NCBI RefSeq assembly: GCF_014212055.1
Contig: NZ_JACJVO010000028.1
Coordinates: 124,001 to 188,000 of the forward strand
Reading direction: 5' to 3'
Source: Cohnella zeiphila
Lineage (GTDB): Bacteria > Bacillota > Bacilli > Paenibacillales > Paenibacillaceae
Length of the DNA stretch: 64,000 nt
Each line of letters starts with the position of its first letter. Position 1 is the first letter of the stretch. Under the pieces are notes generated by a model, which worked only from the letters and a program-made list of their open reading frames with translations, did not search any database and was not told the origin of the DNA. Positions 33,015 through 42,735 of the stretch are shown piece after piece. The translations under genes and the position numbers were made by a program.

Positions 33015-34217
33015 TTAAACGCCAGTCTGCCGTTCTTGCCGTGTTCCCGCCGCCAGGCCGCGGAGCCGGAAGGCGATCAGAAGAAGCGCCGCCAGCGTCA
33101 GGGCGGCCGGAATGAGAAAGATGGCCGGCGAGATGCCGCGGACGGCGACCGGGAGCAAGTAGCCGATCAAGGAGGCGGCCTGCGAGATGAAGACGAAGAG
33201 GCTCGCTCCGAATCCCGTTCGGCGGATGAACATCCGTTGGACGTATCCCATCGCCACGCCGTAAAGAACCGATACGAACAGCGAATAGACGGGCTGCGCG
33301 GCGAAGATCAGGCCGATCGGCGAAGACGCGGCATAGACCGCGTAAACGGCGATCGCGCACGCGCCGCCGAGCGCGATGACGCGCGCGCTTCCGAACCGGG
33401 CCGCCCAGTAGCCGGCCAGCGTCATGAACAGCAGCTCGAACACCGCCTGGGCGCTCCACAGATACGACATGACGGCCGGTCTCCCGAATCGCTCGTTGAC
33501 GAGAAGCGGCAAGTACAAGCCTCGGATCGCATCGGCGCAGGACAGCATGAGAATGGCCAGCAGCATCGCCGGCGAGAACGCTTCTCCCAGCTCGCGGTTC
33601 GCCGCCGCCGCCGCAGAGGCGGGAGGGCTCGCTTCGCGGTATACGAGAAGCAGCAGCAACAGCCCGGCGTACCCGGCCAAATTGCCCCACAGGACGCCTC
33701 CGAATCCGGCGATCAGATAGACGTTCGCGCCCAGCAGCAGCCCGCCGAAAAAGCCGACGCTATAGCCGGTGCGAAGCCACAGCATCGCCATCTCCACGAT
33801 CGAACCGGCGTGCTGCCGGTAATGGTTCCTGGCCATGGCGAACAATTGGCCCATGATCATGCCGGACGGGGCGAGCGCCGTCGCCATGCCGGCCATCGCG
33901 CCGCCGAAAGTCTGGGCACGCATATACAGGACGAGCCCGACCATGCATATCGCGGCGGCAATCATCGGCAGCGCCTTCTTCCGGCGAAGCCGGTCGCTGT
34001 AGAAGCCGGATGCGAGCGTCAGCAGCATGTTCAGGAACAGCGAGACGGCGAATACCGCCGCGATCTCGTTCTTGGACAGCGACAATTGTTCCCGCAGGTA
34101 CACCGCGTTCATCGGAGCCAGGATACCGGTTCCGATGCCGTAGACGATCAGGGCGGCGAGCAGCCTGCCCGAGCTTTTCACTTTCAGAAAACGCTGGATA
34201 TCCCCGGCGATCCGCAT
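33015..34217 (-). CDS. MFS transporter (sugar-efflux-like)
   Basis: A 400-residue transporter with 12 predicted helices. ATG 34217 follows AAAAGGACGG; the frame extends to 34259 without a better site. Landmarks are SGFYSDRLRRKKALP (motif A) and GGLLLGANVYLIAGFGG. The C-terminal half has RMFIRRTGFGASLFVFISQA, similar to SET-type sugar efflux proteins. The substrate is not determined. A TATACT -10 on the minus strand at 34269-34264 suggests its own promoter. Confidence 0.8.
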   Translation of the reverse strand: MRIAGDIQRFLKVKSSGRLLAALIVYGIGTGILAPMNAVYLREQLSLSKNEIAAVFAVSLFLNMLLTLASGFYSDRLRRKKALPMIAAAICMVGLVLYMRAQTFGGAMAGMATALAPSGMIMGQLFAMARNHYRQHAGSIVEMAMLWLRTGYSVGFFGGLLLGANVYLIAGFGGVLWGNLAGYAGLLLLLLVYREASPPASAAAAANRELGEAFSPAMLLAILMLSCADAIRGLYLPLLVNERFGRPAVMSYLWSAQAVFELLFMTLAGYWAARFGSARVIALGGACAIAVYAVYAASSPIGLIFAAQPVYSLFVSVLYGVAMGYVQRMFIRRTGFGASLFVFISQAASLIGYLLPVAVRGISPAIFLIPAALTLAALLLIAFRLRGLAAGTRQERQTGV

Positions 34218-34325
34218 AAGTTCCGTCCTTTTCCCGAGATCCGGTCGTTTGGCAGTCACCTAGAGTATAAGGCAAGGCGGCGCCCGGCAAAAGACTTTCT
34301 TGGAACGATGCGGTTCGCTCGCAGA

Positions 34326-35474
34326 TTACTGAAGCCTCGCCTTATACTTGCCGCTGTTTTTGATCGTGAGGACGACTTCGACGTTTCGCAGCTCGATCTT
34401 TCTCATGTCCGGCTTGTCCGTAACCATCCGCTTCCATGTGCTGTAATGATAACGGTAAAGCGGCGTCGTCAGGTTCAGAACGTCGGCGTTCAGCTTCTTG
34501 CCCTGCTCGAAGGCGTAACGGACCTTTTGTTCGATCGTCTTCTCCGCTTCCTCGCGCAGGAATTCGGGCTTAACGTCCTGCAGCAGCTCGTCGATACTGC
34601 CCGTCAATCGGATCCGAACGTCGAAGATGACTTTGCCGCCGGAAATCTCATGCCGGATGCGAACCCCGGGACTGTTTACCACGAGGAGAGCCGCAGGCGA
34701 TTCGTTTCGGCTGACGAGGAGCGGCATTCTCACGGACTTCGGATCCACATAACGCTTGCCGGCGATTTGATCCTCGGTGAGCGATCCGGAATATTGACGG
34801 GGCGCGATGACATAGACCCCGTTCAGCTTCAGTTCGGGCTTGTTTTTGTCGCCCTCCGTCCAGGAAGAGGAATCGATGGCGAGCTTCGGAAGAAGCACGA
34901 ATTTGCCTCGCTCGAAGTAGTCGGATACGAATCGGTTCAAATAGACGGGCTTGATGTCCGAAAACTGCCGGAAAGGGATGTTGGGCTTCATCAGTCTGGA
35001 ATCAAACGGCGAGTACCCGAAAAACGGAGCGATCAGAAGCAGCCGTTCGATCGGCTCGTCGGTACCGAACACCCACACGTTGTAGCGCAGCTCGCGAAAC
35101 CGGTTCACCGAATCGACAAGCTGTTCGATTCGCAGCTGTTCAAGCGCCTCCCGGCTGAAGATGATGGCTGAAATATGCCCCCAGTAAATCCACTGCAGCT
35201 CCGATTGGTACAGATTAAACATCGCTTGCGTAAGGGTGGCGCCCGCCACATGACCGACGACCGCCTTGTGCTCGGGCGGCCGTAGGCTTTCACGCTGAGC
35301 GATGTTGGCGAAGTTCAGCGATTGGGCGTATAAAGTGAACTGCTTGTCCTTGTAGTCGACCCCGATGGTGGTCACGTACGCGATCTGATGAACTTCCCGG
35401 TAGTCCCAGCAGCCGGCCAGGAACAGCAAGGAGGAGAGCAGGCACACGATTCGGGCGGTTCGGAGCACGGGCAT
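34326..35474 (-). CDS. Germinant receptor lipoprotein, GerC family
   Basis: A 382-residue spore germination lipoprotein. The signal peptide ends in LAGCWD, the hallmark Ger(x)C lipobox, near residue 22. Family landmarks are REVHQIAYVTTIGVDY, and a C-terminal domain with EGKV-type strands and VLNLTTPLYRYHYSTWK. It acts in the inner membrane of the dormant spore as the C subunit of a nutrient receptor. It is the third gene of the gerB-gerA-gerC order here; its ATG directly abuts the TAG stop of the GerA gene. Confidence 0.93.
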   Translation of the reverse strand: MPVLRTARIVCLLSSLLFLAGCWDYREVHQIAYVTTIGVDYKDKQFTLYAQSLNFANIAQRESLRPPEHKAVVGHVAGATLTQAMFNLYQSELQWIYWGHISAIIFSREALEQLRIEQLVDSVNRFRELRYNVWVFGTDEPIERLLLIAPFFGYSPFDSRLMKPNIPFRQFSDIKPVYLNRFVSDYFERGKFVLLPKLAIDSSSWTEGDKNKPELKLNGVYVIAPRQYSGSLTEDQIAGKRYVDPKSVRMPLLVSRNESPAALLVVNSPGVRIRHEISGGKVIFDVRIRLTGSIDELLQDVKPEFLREEAEKTIEQKVRYAFEQGKKLNADVLNLTTPLYRYHYSTWKRMVTDKPDMRKIELRNVEVVLTIKNSGKYKARLQ

Positions 35475-36893
35475 CTATCCTTTGTTGTTTCTTCGCAAAT
35501 ATATCGGCACGAAACCGCCAAGCTTTCGAGGTACCGTCCAAAAGGCGTGCCAGACGTCCTTCGCCGTCAGCGTAGTGACCGGCGCCAGGAAGGGAACCCC
35601 GAACGACGTCAATCCCGACAAATAGACGACGAGGAAAAGGACCGACAGCATGAAGCCGTACATGCCGAGAAAGGAAGCGAACAGCAGCGAGAAGTAGCGC
35701 AGCACGCCGACCGTTCCGGTCAGCGTCTGGCTGATCAGGGTCGAGCCCGCTACGATCGAGATGGCGCCGACCACGACGAGGCCCGGCGAGATGAGTCCCG
35801 ATCGAACGGCCGCGTCTCCGATGATGAGCCCGCCGACCACGGTCAGCGTTTGACCGATCAAGGAAGGCAGGCGGTATCCGGCTTCTTTGAACAGCTCGAG
35901 GAAGAATAGGATCAGAAACATCTCCATCGGCCCGGAAAGCGGGATGCCCAGCCGCGTCAAGACGATCGTGGACAAAAGCGGGAACGGAATCTGGTCCTGA
36001 TGATACCCGATCAAAGCGATGAAGAAGGAAGGAAGAAACGCCGACAGCAGCAGACTGAACAGGCGCAGAACTTGTCCGAAGTTGGCGGTGATGAAGCTGA
36101 AGTGGGTGTCCTCCGGCGTCTTGAGCAGAAGGAACAGCGTAGAGGGGGCGATCATCGCGCCCGGCACTCCGTCGATCAGAATGGCGAACCGGCCTTTGTT
36201 CAGGCAAGCCGCGATAAAATCACCGCGTCCCGTATAAACCGTCAGCGGGAACAGGCTGTAGGGATGGTCCGAGATCGATTCTTCCAACTGAGCCGCGCTC
36301 GTCAGTTCCTCCAGCTTCGGACCGACCTCGGCGAGCCGGGAACGAATCTCGTTTAAAGTCGCGAGTTGGATTTTTCCCTTCAGATAGAGCAGTCCGACTC
36401 TCGTCCGGCTATTCCGGCCGACCGCGAATTCTTCCATTCCGAGAGCGGGAGTGGGAAGCCGCTTGCGGATCAAGCCGACGTTGATATGCAGATCCTCGAC
36501 GAGCCCGTCCTTCGGTCCGCGAATCGAGACGTCCATGTTCGACTCTTCGGTCTGCCGGTTCGGAATCCGTTCGATCGACATGCCGAGCGCCGCGTTCAGA
36601 TGCTCGAAATACACGATGACGCATCCTCGGAAAACGGCGCGGCCGACGGAATCCAGATCCTCCGCAGGTTCGGTCAACGCGCCGATCGCGGCGCGGACGG
36701 CGCCGATCTCGGAGAAGCGGGTGACGGCATAGGCGTTCTGAAGCTCCGGCAGCACCAGCTCGTTGATCAGCTGCTGATCGCTTAGCGAACGGCAATAGAC
36801 AAGCGTCGCGTCCTGCGATTCCGGGAAGGGCTGGCGATAGAACTGAACGTCGTCGCAGCGATCGAACAGTTCCTTTAACTCTTCAAGACGCAT
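35475..36893 (-). CDS. Germinant receptor subunit, GerA family
   Basis: A 472-residue membrane protein. The soluble N-terminal half (about 1-240) has TLVYCRSLSDQQLI, SIRGPKDGLVEDLHINVGLIRKRLP and VGLLYLKGK. The C-terminal half holds about five to six helices with VDGVPGAMIAPSTLFLLLKTPEDTHF and RLGIPLSGPMEMFLILFFLELFKEAGYRLPS. This is the A subunit of a Ger receptor, which contributes to nutrient-induced germination. It overlaps the GerB gene by 11 bp. Confidence 0.95.
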   Translation of the reverse strand: MRLEELKELFDRCDDVQFYRQPFPESQDATLVYCRSLSDQQLINELVLPELQNAYAVTRFSEIGAVRAAIGALTEPAEDLDSVGRAVFRGCVIVYFEHLNAALGMSIERIPNRQTEESNMDVSIRGPKDGLVEDLHINVGLIRKRLPTPALGMEEFAVGRNSRTRVGLLYLKGKIQLATLNEIRSRLAEVGPKLEELTSAAQLEESISDHPYSLFPLTVYTGRGDFIAACLNKGRFAILIDGVPGAMIAPSTLFLLLKTPEDTHFSFITANFGQVLRLFSLLLSAFLPSFFIALIGYHQDQIPFPLLSTIVLTRLGIPLSGPMEMFLILFFLELFKEAGYRLPSLIGQTLTVVGGLIIGDAAVRSGLISPGLVVVGAISIVAGSTLISQTLTGTVGVLRYFSLLFASFLGMYGFMLSVLFLVVYLSGLTSFGVPFLAPVTTLTAKDVWHAFWTVPRKLGGFVPIYLRRNNKG

Positions 36894-37968
36894 GGGAAGC
36901 CCGCCTTTCGTTCGGTTTCGTCAGCAGAACCAAAAAGTACAGGACGACCACCAGTCCGAGCAGCGCATAAAAATGAATCGGAAAATAAACCGTCTTGATG
37001 AATTGGACGAACGCAGGATCCGAGAACCGAATCGAAATGCCGACCGCCAGCAAGCCGGCGAGCGAGACGGTCAGCCAGACTTTTCCCCTGCCGAATATTT
37101 CCGTCAGCAAGTAAAGCGCCAGGCTGATGCGCACGAACGCTCCGCTCATCCATTGGAAGATGGACAGAAAATCCACGTGCTCGACGTAATTGCCGATCTT
37201 GACGATTCTCCACTCCTCGAACGCCGGAAACCGCAGCAGGCTGCCTTCGATGGGACCGAATTCCGCGAGCGCCCCCGTCGTCGGACCGATGGTCAAGCCG
37301 GCCAGGATCAGGCCGAGCACGATCATGCCTCGTTTGGTGATCCTGTCGGTCAGATGTGGTTGGAGGAGAAGGAAGAAGGTCAATTCGAGAAATCCCGAGC
37401 CGATGTACAAGACGCCTTCCCACATCGGCTTGGATCCGTATTCGAATAACGGCATCAGCAGCGCATAATCTTTCCGGGAGAAGTTGAACGTCATGACGAA
37501 ATCCCCGAACAGAACGACCGGCGGCAGCAGAACCGCGGAAGTAAACGCAATCGAACGAATGCCTTGAATCGCCAAGTAACAGGCCAGGCCTAAAAAGGTT
37601 ACGGCGAGGATAACGGTCGGCGTCTGGGGGAGGAACGCGTAAGTGAACCAGATGTTCATATCTTTGCCCGTCACGTAGGCGGACAGCAGGAGAAGCGGGG
37701 CCAGCAGCGCCGCGACGGGAACGGACAACAGCTTGCCGTACCGGATGCGCAGCCATTGCAGAATGGAGCCGTCGCTCCCCGTTCTCTGAATAATGAAAGC
37801 GATCATGGCGAAGACCGGCAGGAACAGCAGCGAAGCCAGCAGAACGGACAGCCAGGCGTCTCTGCGGGATACGTCCAGAAGAACCGGAATGACGACCACG
37901 TGATTCATCAGTCCGATCGAGAGGATAAAGATCAAGGAGATTTGCAAAAAGGAGAGCTTCTGGCGCAC
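36883..37968 (-). CDS. Germinant receptor permease subunit, GerB family
   Basis: A 361-residue protein with ten predicted helices related to amino-acid/polyamine permeases; the B subunit is the ligand-binding part of Ger receptors. The GTG start at 37968 has TAGGAGGA six bases upstream. Landmarks are SIGLMNHVVVIPVLLDVSRRDAW and FILQRTGSDGSI-type loops. First gene of the operon; forespore SigG control is expected, but I could not pin a promoter. The germinant is unknown. Confidence 0.94.
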   Translation of the reverse strand: MRQKLSFLQISLIFILSIGLMNHVVVIPVLLDVSRRDAWLSVLLASLLFLPVFAMIAFIIQRTGSDGSILQWLRIRYGKLLSVPVAALLAPLLLLSAYVTGKDMNIWFTYAFLPQTPTVILAVTFLGLACYLAIQGIRSIAFTSAVLLPPVVLFGDFVMTFNFSRKDYALLMPLFEYGSKPMWEGVLYIGSGFLELTFFLLLQPHLTDRITKRGMIVLGLILAGLTIGPTTGALAEFGPIEGSLLRFPAFEEWRIVKIGNYVEHVDFLSIFQWMSGAFVRISLALYLLTEIFGRGKVWLTVSLAGLLAVGISIRFSDPAFVQFIKTVYFPIHFYALLGLVVVLYFLVLLTKPNERRASHAS

Positions 37969-38127
37969 GGCTGTTCCTCCTACGAAGCGTCATTTCGTAC
38001 AGACTCATCCTTGCCGTAAACGCAGGGAGGTAAACTCGGCGCCGGGCGGATGAACGCCGTCGGTTCAGGCATAATACCCTTATTCTGCCGAATCGCGGAT
38101 ATCGGCAATTTGCAGCGGAGGCGAACT

Positions 38128-39090
38128 TTGAAACTCATCTTTCTGGGAACGGGCGCCGGGCGCCCGACCCTGCGCCGCAATGTGACGTCGATCGCGCTGC
38201 TCCTGCCGCAGGCGGGAGGGCGTTTCTGGCTGTTCGACGCGGGGGAGGGAACGCAGCACCAGCTGCAGCGGGCGAAGCTGAAGCTAAGCCGGCTGGACCG
38301 GATCTTCATCACGCATTTGCACGGCGATCACCTGTACGGATTGCCGGGTCTGATCAGCAGCCGCACGTTCCATGAAGGCTCGGGCAAGCTTCGGCTGTAC
38401 GGTCCGCCGGGTTTGAGAGGCTTCGTAGAGTGCGCGCTGACGCAGAGCGAGCTTCATCTCGATTACGAGCTGGAGATCCACGAGATCGAACCCGGTCCGA
38501 TCGCGCTGGACGACGAACGGTTCGCCGTCGAAGCGGGCGAGCTGCAGCACCGGGTACGCGTTTTCGGCTACCGGGTCACGGAAGCTCCGAGGCCCGGCTC
38601 CTTGAATTCCGCTTGGCTGGCCGAGAACGGAGTCGAACCCGGCCCCTTGTACGGCAAGCTCAAGCGGGGGGAGGACGTGGAATTGCCGGACGGCCGGAAA
38701 GTTCTCGCCTCCGAGGCGGTCGGGCCGGGAGCCGAGGGACGCATCGTGACGATCCTAGGCGATACGAGACCGTGCGAGGAGGCGGTTCGGCTGGCGAAGA
38801 ACGCGGATCTGCTCGTTCATGAAGCGACGTTCGGCGCGGGAATGGAAGAGAAGGCCGCTTCCTACGGGCATTCGACCGTTCTTCAGGCGGCGGAGACGGC
38901 GTCCCGGGCGCGTGCGCGCAGGCTGGCCGTCACGCACTTCAGCGCCCGCTACGATGATGAGGCGATCGACCGGCTCGCGGCCGACGGCCGGGCGATTTTT
39001 CCCGATATCTTGGCCGCCGCCGACTTTCTGGAGCTGGAGATTCCCCCGCGTCCGGGGGGCGAAGGCCGGCGGAAGGCGCCGAAGTCATAA
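38128..39090 (+). CDS. rnz: Ribonuclease Z
   Basis: A 320-residue tRNA 3'-end processing endonuclease of the metallo-beta-lactamase fold. The start is TTG 38128 behind GCGGAGGCG, which puts KLIFLGTGAGRPTLRRN at the very N terminus as in other RNase Z. The zinc motif is THLHGDHLYGLPG, followed by LGDTRP and HEATFG, and later VTHFSARY. Divergent from the ger operon. Confidence 0.93.
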   Translation: MKLIFLGTGAGRPTLRRNVTSIALLLPQAGGRFWLFDAGEGTQHQLQRAKLKLSRLDRIFITHLHGDHLYGLPGLISSRTFHEGSGKLRLYGPPGLRGFVECALTQSELHLDYELEIHEIEPGPIALDDERFAVEAGELQHRVRVFGYRVTEAPRPGSLNSAWLAENGVEPGPLYGKLKRGEDVELPDGRKVLASEAVGPGAEGRIVTILGDTRPCEEAVRLAKNADLLVHEATFGAGMEEKAASYGHSTVLQAAETASRARARRLAVTHFSARYDDEAIDRLAADGRAIFPDILAAADFLELEIPPRPGGEGRRKAPKS

Positions 39091-39147
39091 CGGTGCGGAC
39101 AAACCGATACATATAAGGAAAGGAGTAAGAAGAACGGGGGGATTCGG

Positions 39148-40341
39148 ATGGACTGGGAGGGCTCGCTTTCGCCCCTGTTCTGGGTGCTGCTGCTCGTATT
39201 TCCGGTGCAAGCGATCGTGACGAGAATTCGGTGGATTCGCATTCCGTCGATTCTCGCCTACATCTTTCTCGGCATGTTCCTGCAGAGCAGCGGGCTGCTC
39301 GAACTGCAAGACGGCCATGCGGCCTGGCTGCACGGCATGAGCAGCCTCGGCTTGTTCTATCTCATGTTCCTATCCGGACTGGAGATCGACCTTGATCTGC
39401 TTCGCATCCGGAAGGGAGCGAACCTGTTAAGGCACCCGGTCGTTCTCGGCCTGCTGGCCTTCGGCGGGAGCGCGGGGCTGTCCTACTTGCTGGGCCTGCG
39501 CATGCAGCAGATCGATCCGTCCATTCACGCGTGGATGATGATGCTCATCCTTTCCACCACTTCGCTCGGCATCGTCATGCCCGTGCTGCGGGAATTCGGG
39601 ATGATTCGCAGCCCGTACGGCCAAACGCTGCTGACGGCCGCCTTTATCGCGGATCTGATCACGATGCTCCTGCTCTCGGTCGTCTCCGGATTCTATCGGG
39701 CCGGATTCAGCTGGCGCCAAGCTTCCGTCGGTCTGCTGCTGCCGCTGATCGTCATCTGCTACCAGGCGTTCGTCCGGCTTCGGCGGACACGGGCCTGGCG
39801 GGGAGACGGAGTCCCGGAGCCGTCGTTCAAGCTGCAGGCGGTGTTCGCCGTGCTGGGCCTGTACGGCATTCTGACGGATTTGACTGGCGCGGAGCCGATT
39901 CTGGGCGCCTTTCTGGCCGGTCTGCTGCTCGCCGGCTTCCGGATGCAGGAGCATCACCCCGTGCGTCAGCAGCTTGAAGGCATCGGCTACGGATTCATCA
40001 TTCCGATCTTCTTCCTGATGGTCGGCGCCCAGTTCAACCTGCAAGCATTCCTCGCGTCGCCGCGCGCGCTCGAATGGGTGCCGTTGCTGCTGGGAGCCGC
40101 TTTCGTCGTCAAAGTTCTGCCGATGGCCGGCCTGTTCCGGGCTCTGGGCGTGAGAATGGCGCTGGCGGGCGGGTTCCTGCTCTCCTCCCGGATGACGCTG
40201 GTGGTCGTCGCCGCCTCCATCGGAATCCGGCTCGGCGTCATTCCGCCAAGCCTGGAGGACGCGCTCATCGTCGTCGCCATGTTGACATCGCTTCTGTCAC
40301 CCCTTATTTTTACATTAGGTCATCGAACGAAATCGGCCTAA
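39148..40341 (+). CDS. Cation:proton antiporter, CPA2/Kef type
   Basis: A 397-residue membrane protein with about 12-13 helices. It has the CPA2 features IPSILAYIFLGMFLQSSGLL, LGLFYLMFLSGLEIDLDLL, and FIADLITMLLLS (the acidic residue in the ion site). A paired re-entrant region includes TGAEPILGAFLAGLLLAG. It has no C-terminal TrkA-N domain, unlike full KefB/C, so nucleotide control is absent. K+ or Na+ exchange for protons is the family role. Confidence 0.88.
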   Translation: MDWEGSLSPLFWVLLLVFPVQAIVTRIRWIRIPSILAYIFLGMFLQSSGLLELQDGHAAWLHGMSSLGLFYLMFLSGLEIDLDLLRIRKGANLLRHPVVLGLLAFGGSAGLSYLLGLRMQQIDPSIHAWMMMLILSTTSLGIVMPVLREFGMIRSPYGQTLLTAAFIADLITMLLLSVVSGFYRAGFSWRQASVGLLLPLIVICYQAFVRLRRTRAWRGDGVPEPSFKLQAVFAVLGLYGILTDLTGAEPILGAFLAGLLLAGFRMQEHHPVRQQLEGIGYGFIIPIFFLMVGAQFNLQAFLASPRALEWVPLLLGAAFVVKVLPMAGLFRALGVRMALAGGFLLSSRMTLVVVAASIGIRLGVIPPSLEDALIVVAMLTSLLSPLIFTLGHRTKSA

Positions 40342-40430
40342 GACTGGATCGACCGAAGCCGAATAAACGTCCAATTCCAGGGGTTATACTGTCAAAGCGA
40401 TTCCACATCCCGGCACAGGGAGGCCCCTCG

Positions 40431-41276
40431 ATGGATCAAGAGTTGAGTTACGGGAGCGACGATCTGGAGGAGCCGTTAACGCCGGTACTCAGAGGAGCGG
40501 AGCTTGTCGAGGCTCCCGACTTGATCTGCCATACGGTCCGTATCGTTAACGTCGTCTTCGCGGGCGATCCCGCGACGGGGGACTGGGTGCTGGTAGACGC
40601 AGGCTTGCCGAATTCCGCCGGCATGATCGTCGAAGCGGCCGAACGGCGATTCGGCACGGGCCGTCCGCCGCGGGGCATCGTGCTGACGCACGGGCATTTC
40701 GATCATATCGGCGCGATCGTCGACCTGATCGGATATTGGGGCGTTCCCGTCCTGGCCCACGAATCGGAATTGCCATACTTGACCGGCCAACGGGCGTACG
40801 ATTCGCCCGTTTCATCCGTGGAAGGCGGCCTGGTGGCCAAGATGTCGGCCTGGTTCCCGAACGAGCTCGTTCGGCTCTCGGGACGGGTGGAGGCGCTGCC
40901 GCGGGACGGCACGATCCCGATGCTTCCGGATTGGAGATGGGTTCATACGCCGGGTCACACGCCCGGTCATATCTCGCTCTTTCGGGAGAGGGACCGCTCC
41001 TTGATTGCCGGGGATGCGTTCACGACGGTCCGGCAGGATTCGGTCTACAAGGTCATCACGCAAAAACAGGAAATCAGCGGGCCGCCGCATTATTTTACGC
41101 CCGATTGGGCGTCCGCTCGGGAATCGGTGAAGAAGCTTGAAGAATTGAAGCCGGCGCGGGCCATCACCGGACATGGGATGCCGATCGCGGGAGAAGAGCT
41201 GGCCGAAAGCCTGAGAAGGCTGGTGTGCGACTTCGACAAGCTGGCCGTTCCGTCTTGCGGGAAGTATGTCAATTAG
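40431..41276 (+). CDS. MBL-fold metallo-hydrolase
   Basis: A 281-residue enzyme starting at ATG 40431 behind AGGGAGG. The zinc ligands are in LTHGHFDHIG (H-x-H-x-D-H), VHTPGHTPGHIS, AGDAF and TGHGMP. The layout is that of glyoxalase II-like or lactonase-like proteins; the substrate is unknown. The following lipoprotein gene starts 6 bp later. Confidence 0.88.
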   Translation: MDQELSYGSDDLEEPLTPVLRGAELVEAPDLICHTVRIVNVVFAGDPATGDWVLVDAGLPNSAGMIVEAAERRFGTGRPPRGIVLTHGHFDHIGAIVDLIGYWGVPVLAHESELPYLTGQRAYDSPVSSVEGGLVAKMSAWFPNELVRLSGRVEALPRDGTIPMLPDWRWVHTPGHTPGHISLFRERDRSLIAGDAFTTVRQDSVYKVITQKQEISGPPHYFTPDWASARESVKKLEELKPARAITGHGMPIAGEELAESLRRLVCDFDKLAVPSCGKYVN

Positions 41277-41282
41277 GGGGAT

Positions 41283-42332
41283 ATGGTTTTGAAACGTCTG
41301 GCCGGCATTGCGATACTCCTGCTTCTGATCGGAACTCTCGGCGGCTGCGGGTCGACTGCCGAAGGGCGCTCCGATCCGGGAGACAGTAACGGCGTCCGGC
41401 CGGCGGATGCGGGAAGCGAAGCGATCGGCAAAGAGGAGAAGGGGACCCTGATCTCCGTCAATGCCGACCGCTATTTGATTTTGGGCGATCGCGCCTTCTT
41501 CCTGTTTACTTATTCCGCGGCGGCGGCCGAACAATACGCGGATGCTCTCAATCGGTTCCGGGAAGCGGCGGACCCGCAAATTCGCGTCTACTCGCTGCTT
41601 GCTCCCACTTCCGCCGAATTCGTGGACAACGACGAATTGAAGCGGTTGTCCGCTTCCCAGCAAGCGGCATTCGCCCATATCGGCGAACGTCTCGATTCCC
41701 GGATCGTTCAGGTAGACGCTTACGGCGCCTTGAAAGCGCACAAGGATGAGTATTTGTTTTTCCGAACCGATCATCACTGGACGGCGCTCGGCGCCTACTA
41801 TGCCTATGTCCGGCTGATGGAGACGATGGACGAGCAGCCGGTCGCTCTGGATCAGTATAAAACGGGGACGATCTCTCCGTTCCTTGGCAGCGACTACAAG
41901 GCCACGAAGAGCGAACGGCTCGGGAAGAGCCCGGATTCGATCGCGTATTACGTTCCCTTCGCGGATTATGCTTATACCGCCCGCACGACGACAGGGAAAA
42001 CGATCAAGCTTCGGGCGGTCGACCCGGACTACGCCAAGCAGGGCAACGGGGACTACGCCGTCTTTCTCGGCGGCGATTTTCCTTCGGGAGAGATCGAGAC
42101 CGGCAGCAAGAACGGCCGGAAGCTCCTGGTCGTCAAAGATTCCTACGCGAATGCGTTGATTCCGTTTCTGATCCCGCACTTCGAGACGATCGGTTACATC
42201 GATCCGAGGTATTTCCACGGTCAACTGGCCGATTACGTCAAACGGCAAGGGATCACGGACGTTCTCTTCCTCGACAATTCCACGGTCGCCCGCACGAACG
42301 GCATGGCGAAGCTGATCGAAGGCATTTTATAA
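41283..42332 (+). CDS. DHHW-motif lipoprotein (AlgX/DltD-like SGNH hydrolase relative)
   Basis: A 349-residue lipoprotein with lipobox LGGC (Cys near 22). The signature FFRTDHHWTALGAYYAY gives the Asp-His pair, and VVKDSYANALIPFL supplies the Ser-containing strand seen in AlgX/AlgJ-type O-acetyltransferase domains. It would act outside the membrane, possibly on a cell-wall or capsular polymer. ATG 41283 has a weak G-rich site close by; TTG 41289 has better spacing. The stop is followed directly by the remnant of an unrelated oxidoreductase gene. Confidence 0.8.
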   Translation: MVLKRLAGIAILLLLIGTLGGCGSTAEGRSDPGDSNGVRPADAGSEAIGKEEKGTLISVNADRYLILGDRAFFLFTYSAAAAEQYADALNRFREAADPQIRVYSLLAPTSAEFVDNDELKRLSASQQAAFAHIGERLDSRIVQVDAYGALKAHKDEYLFFRTDHHWTALGAYYAYVRLMETMDEQPVALDQYKTGTISPFLGSDYKATKSERLGKSPDSIAYYVPFADYAYTARTTTGKTIKLRAVDPDYAKQGNGDYAVFLGGDFPSGEIETGSKNGRKLLVVKDSYANALIPFLIPHFETIGYIDPRYFHGQLADYVKRQGITDVLFLDNSTVARTNGMAKLIEGIL

Positions 42333-42334
42333 AG

Positions 42335-42724
42335 CCCGATCCGGACAATCGCGTGACATTGGCGGAGGAAAAGGACGAGTACGGCCTGCCCCACGCCAAA
42401 GTGACGTTCGGCTACGGGACAAAGACCGCAAGCTGATCGATCATGCGATCCGCAAGATGAGCGACATCATGGAGGCGGAGGGCGGCAAGCCGGAATTTGT
42501 CGTGCCCGATTCCGCCCATCTGATGGGCGGATGCCGCATGGGGAGCGACCCCGCCTCCTCCGTCGTCAACTCGTGCGGGCAAACGCACGATATCGACAAT
42601 CTGTTCGTCTGCGACGCCAGCCTATTCGTCACTTCGGGCGGAGGCAATCCGACGAATACGGTCATGTCGCCGGCGCTCCGCACCGCGGATTTCATCAAGG
42701 AGAAAGCGAAACGGCTGGAACTGT
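42335..42724 (+). pseudogene. C-terminal remnant of a GMC-type oxidoreductase, frameshifted
   Basis: Only the last about 130 codons of a GMC oxidoreductase remain. The frame beginning PDPDNRVTL reads to ...VTFGYG near 42418, then a one-base loss shifts the continuation KDRKLIDHAIRKM... into another frame. HLMGGCRMGSDPASSVVN, GQTHDIDNLFVCDASLFVTSGGGNPTNTV and ALRTADFI are typical of the GMC C-terminal domain. No FAD-binding N terminus exists upstream, where the DHHW gene ends two bases before. The original stop appears to be lost at the border of the convergent MIP18 gene. Confidence 0.85.
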
Positions 42725-42735
42725 CAATTTTCGAC

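Noticed and set aside
33036..35171. 711-codon plus-strand frame opposite the MFS and GerC genes
   Set aside because: Composition is Arg/Gln/Asp-rich antisense translation; both minus-strand genes have clear family motifs and proper starts.
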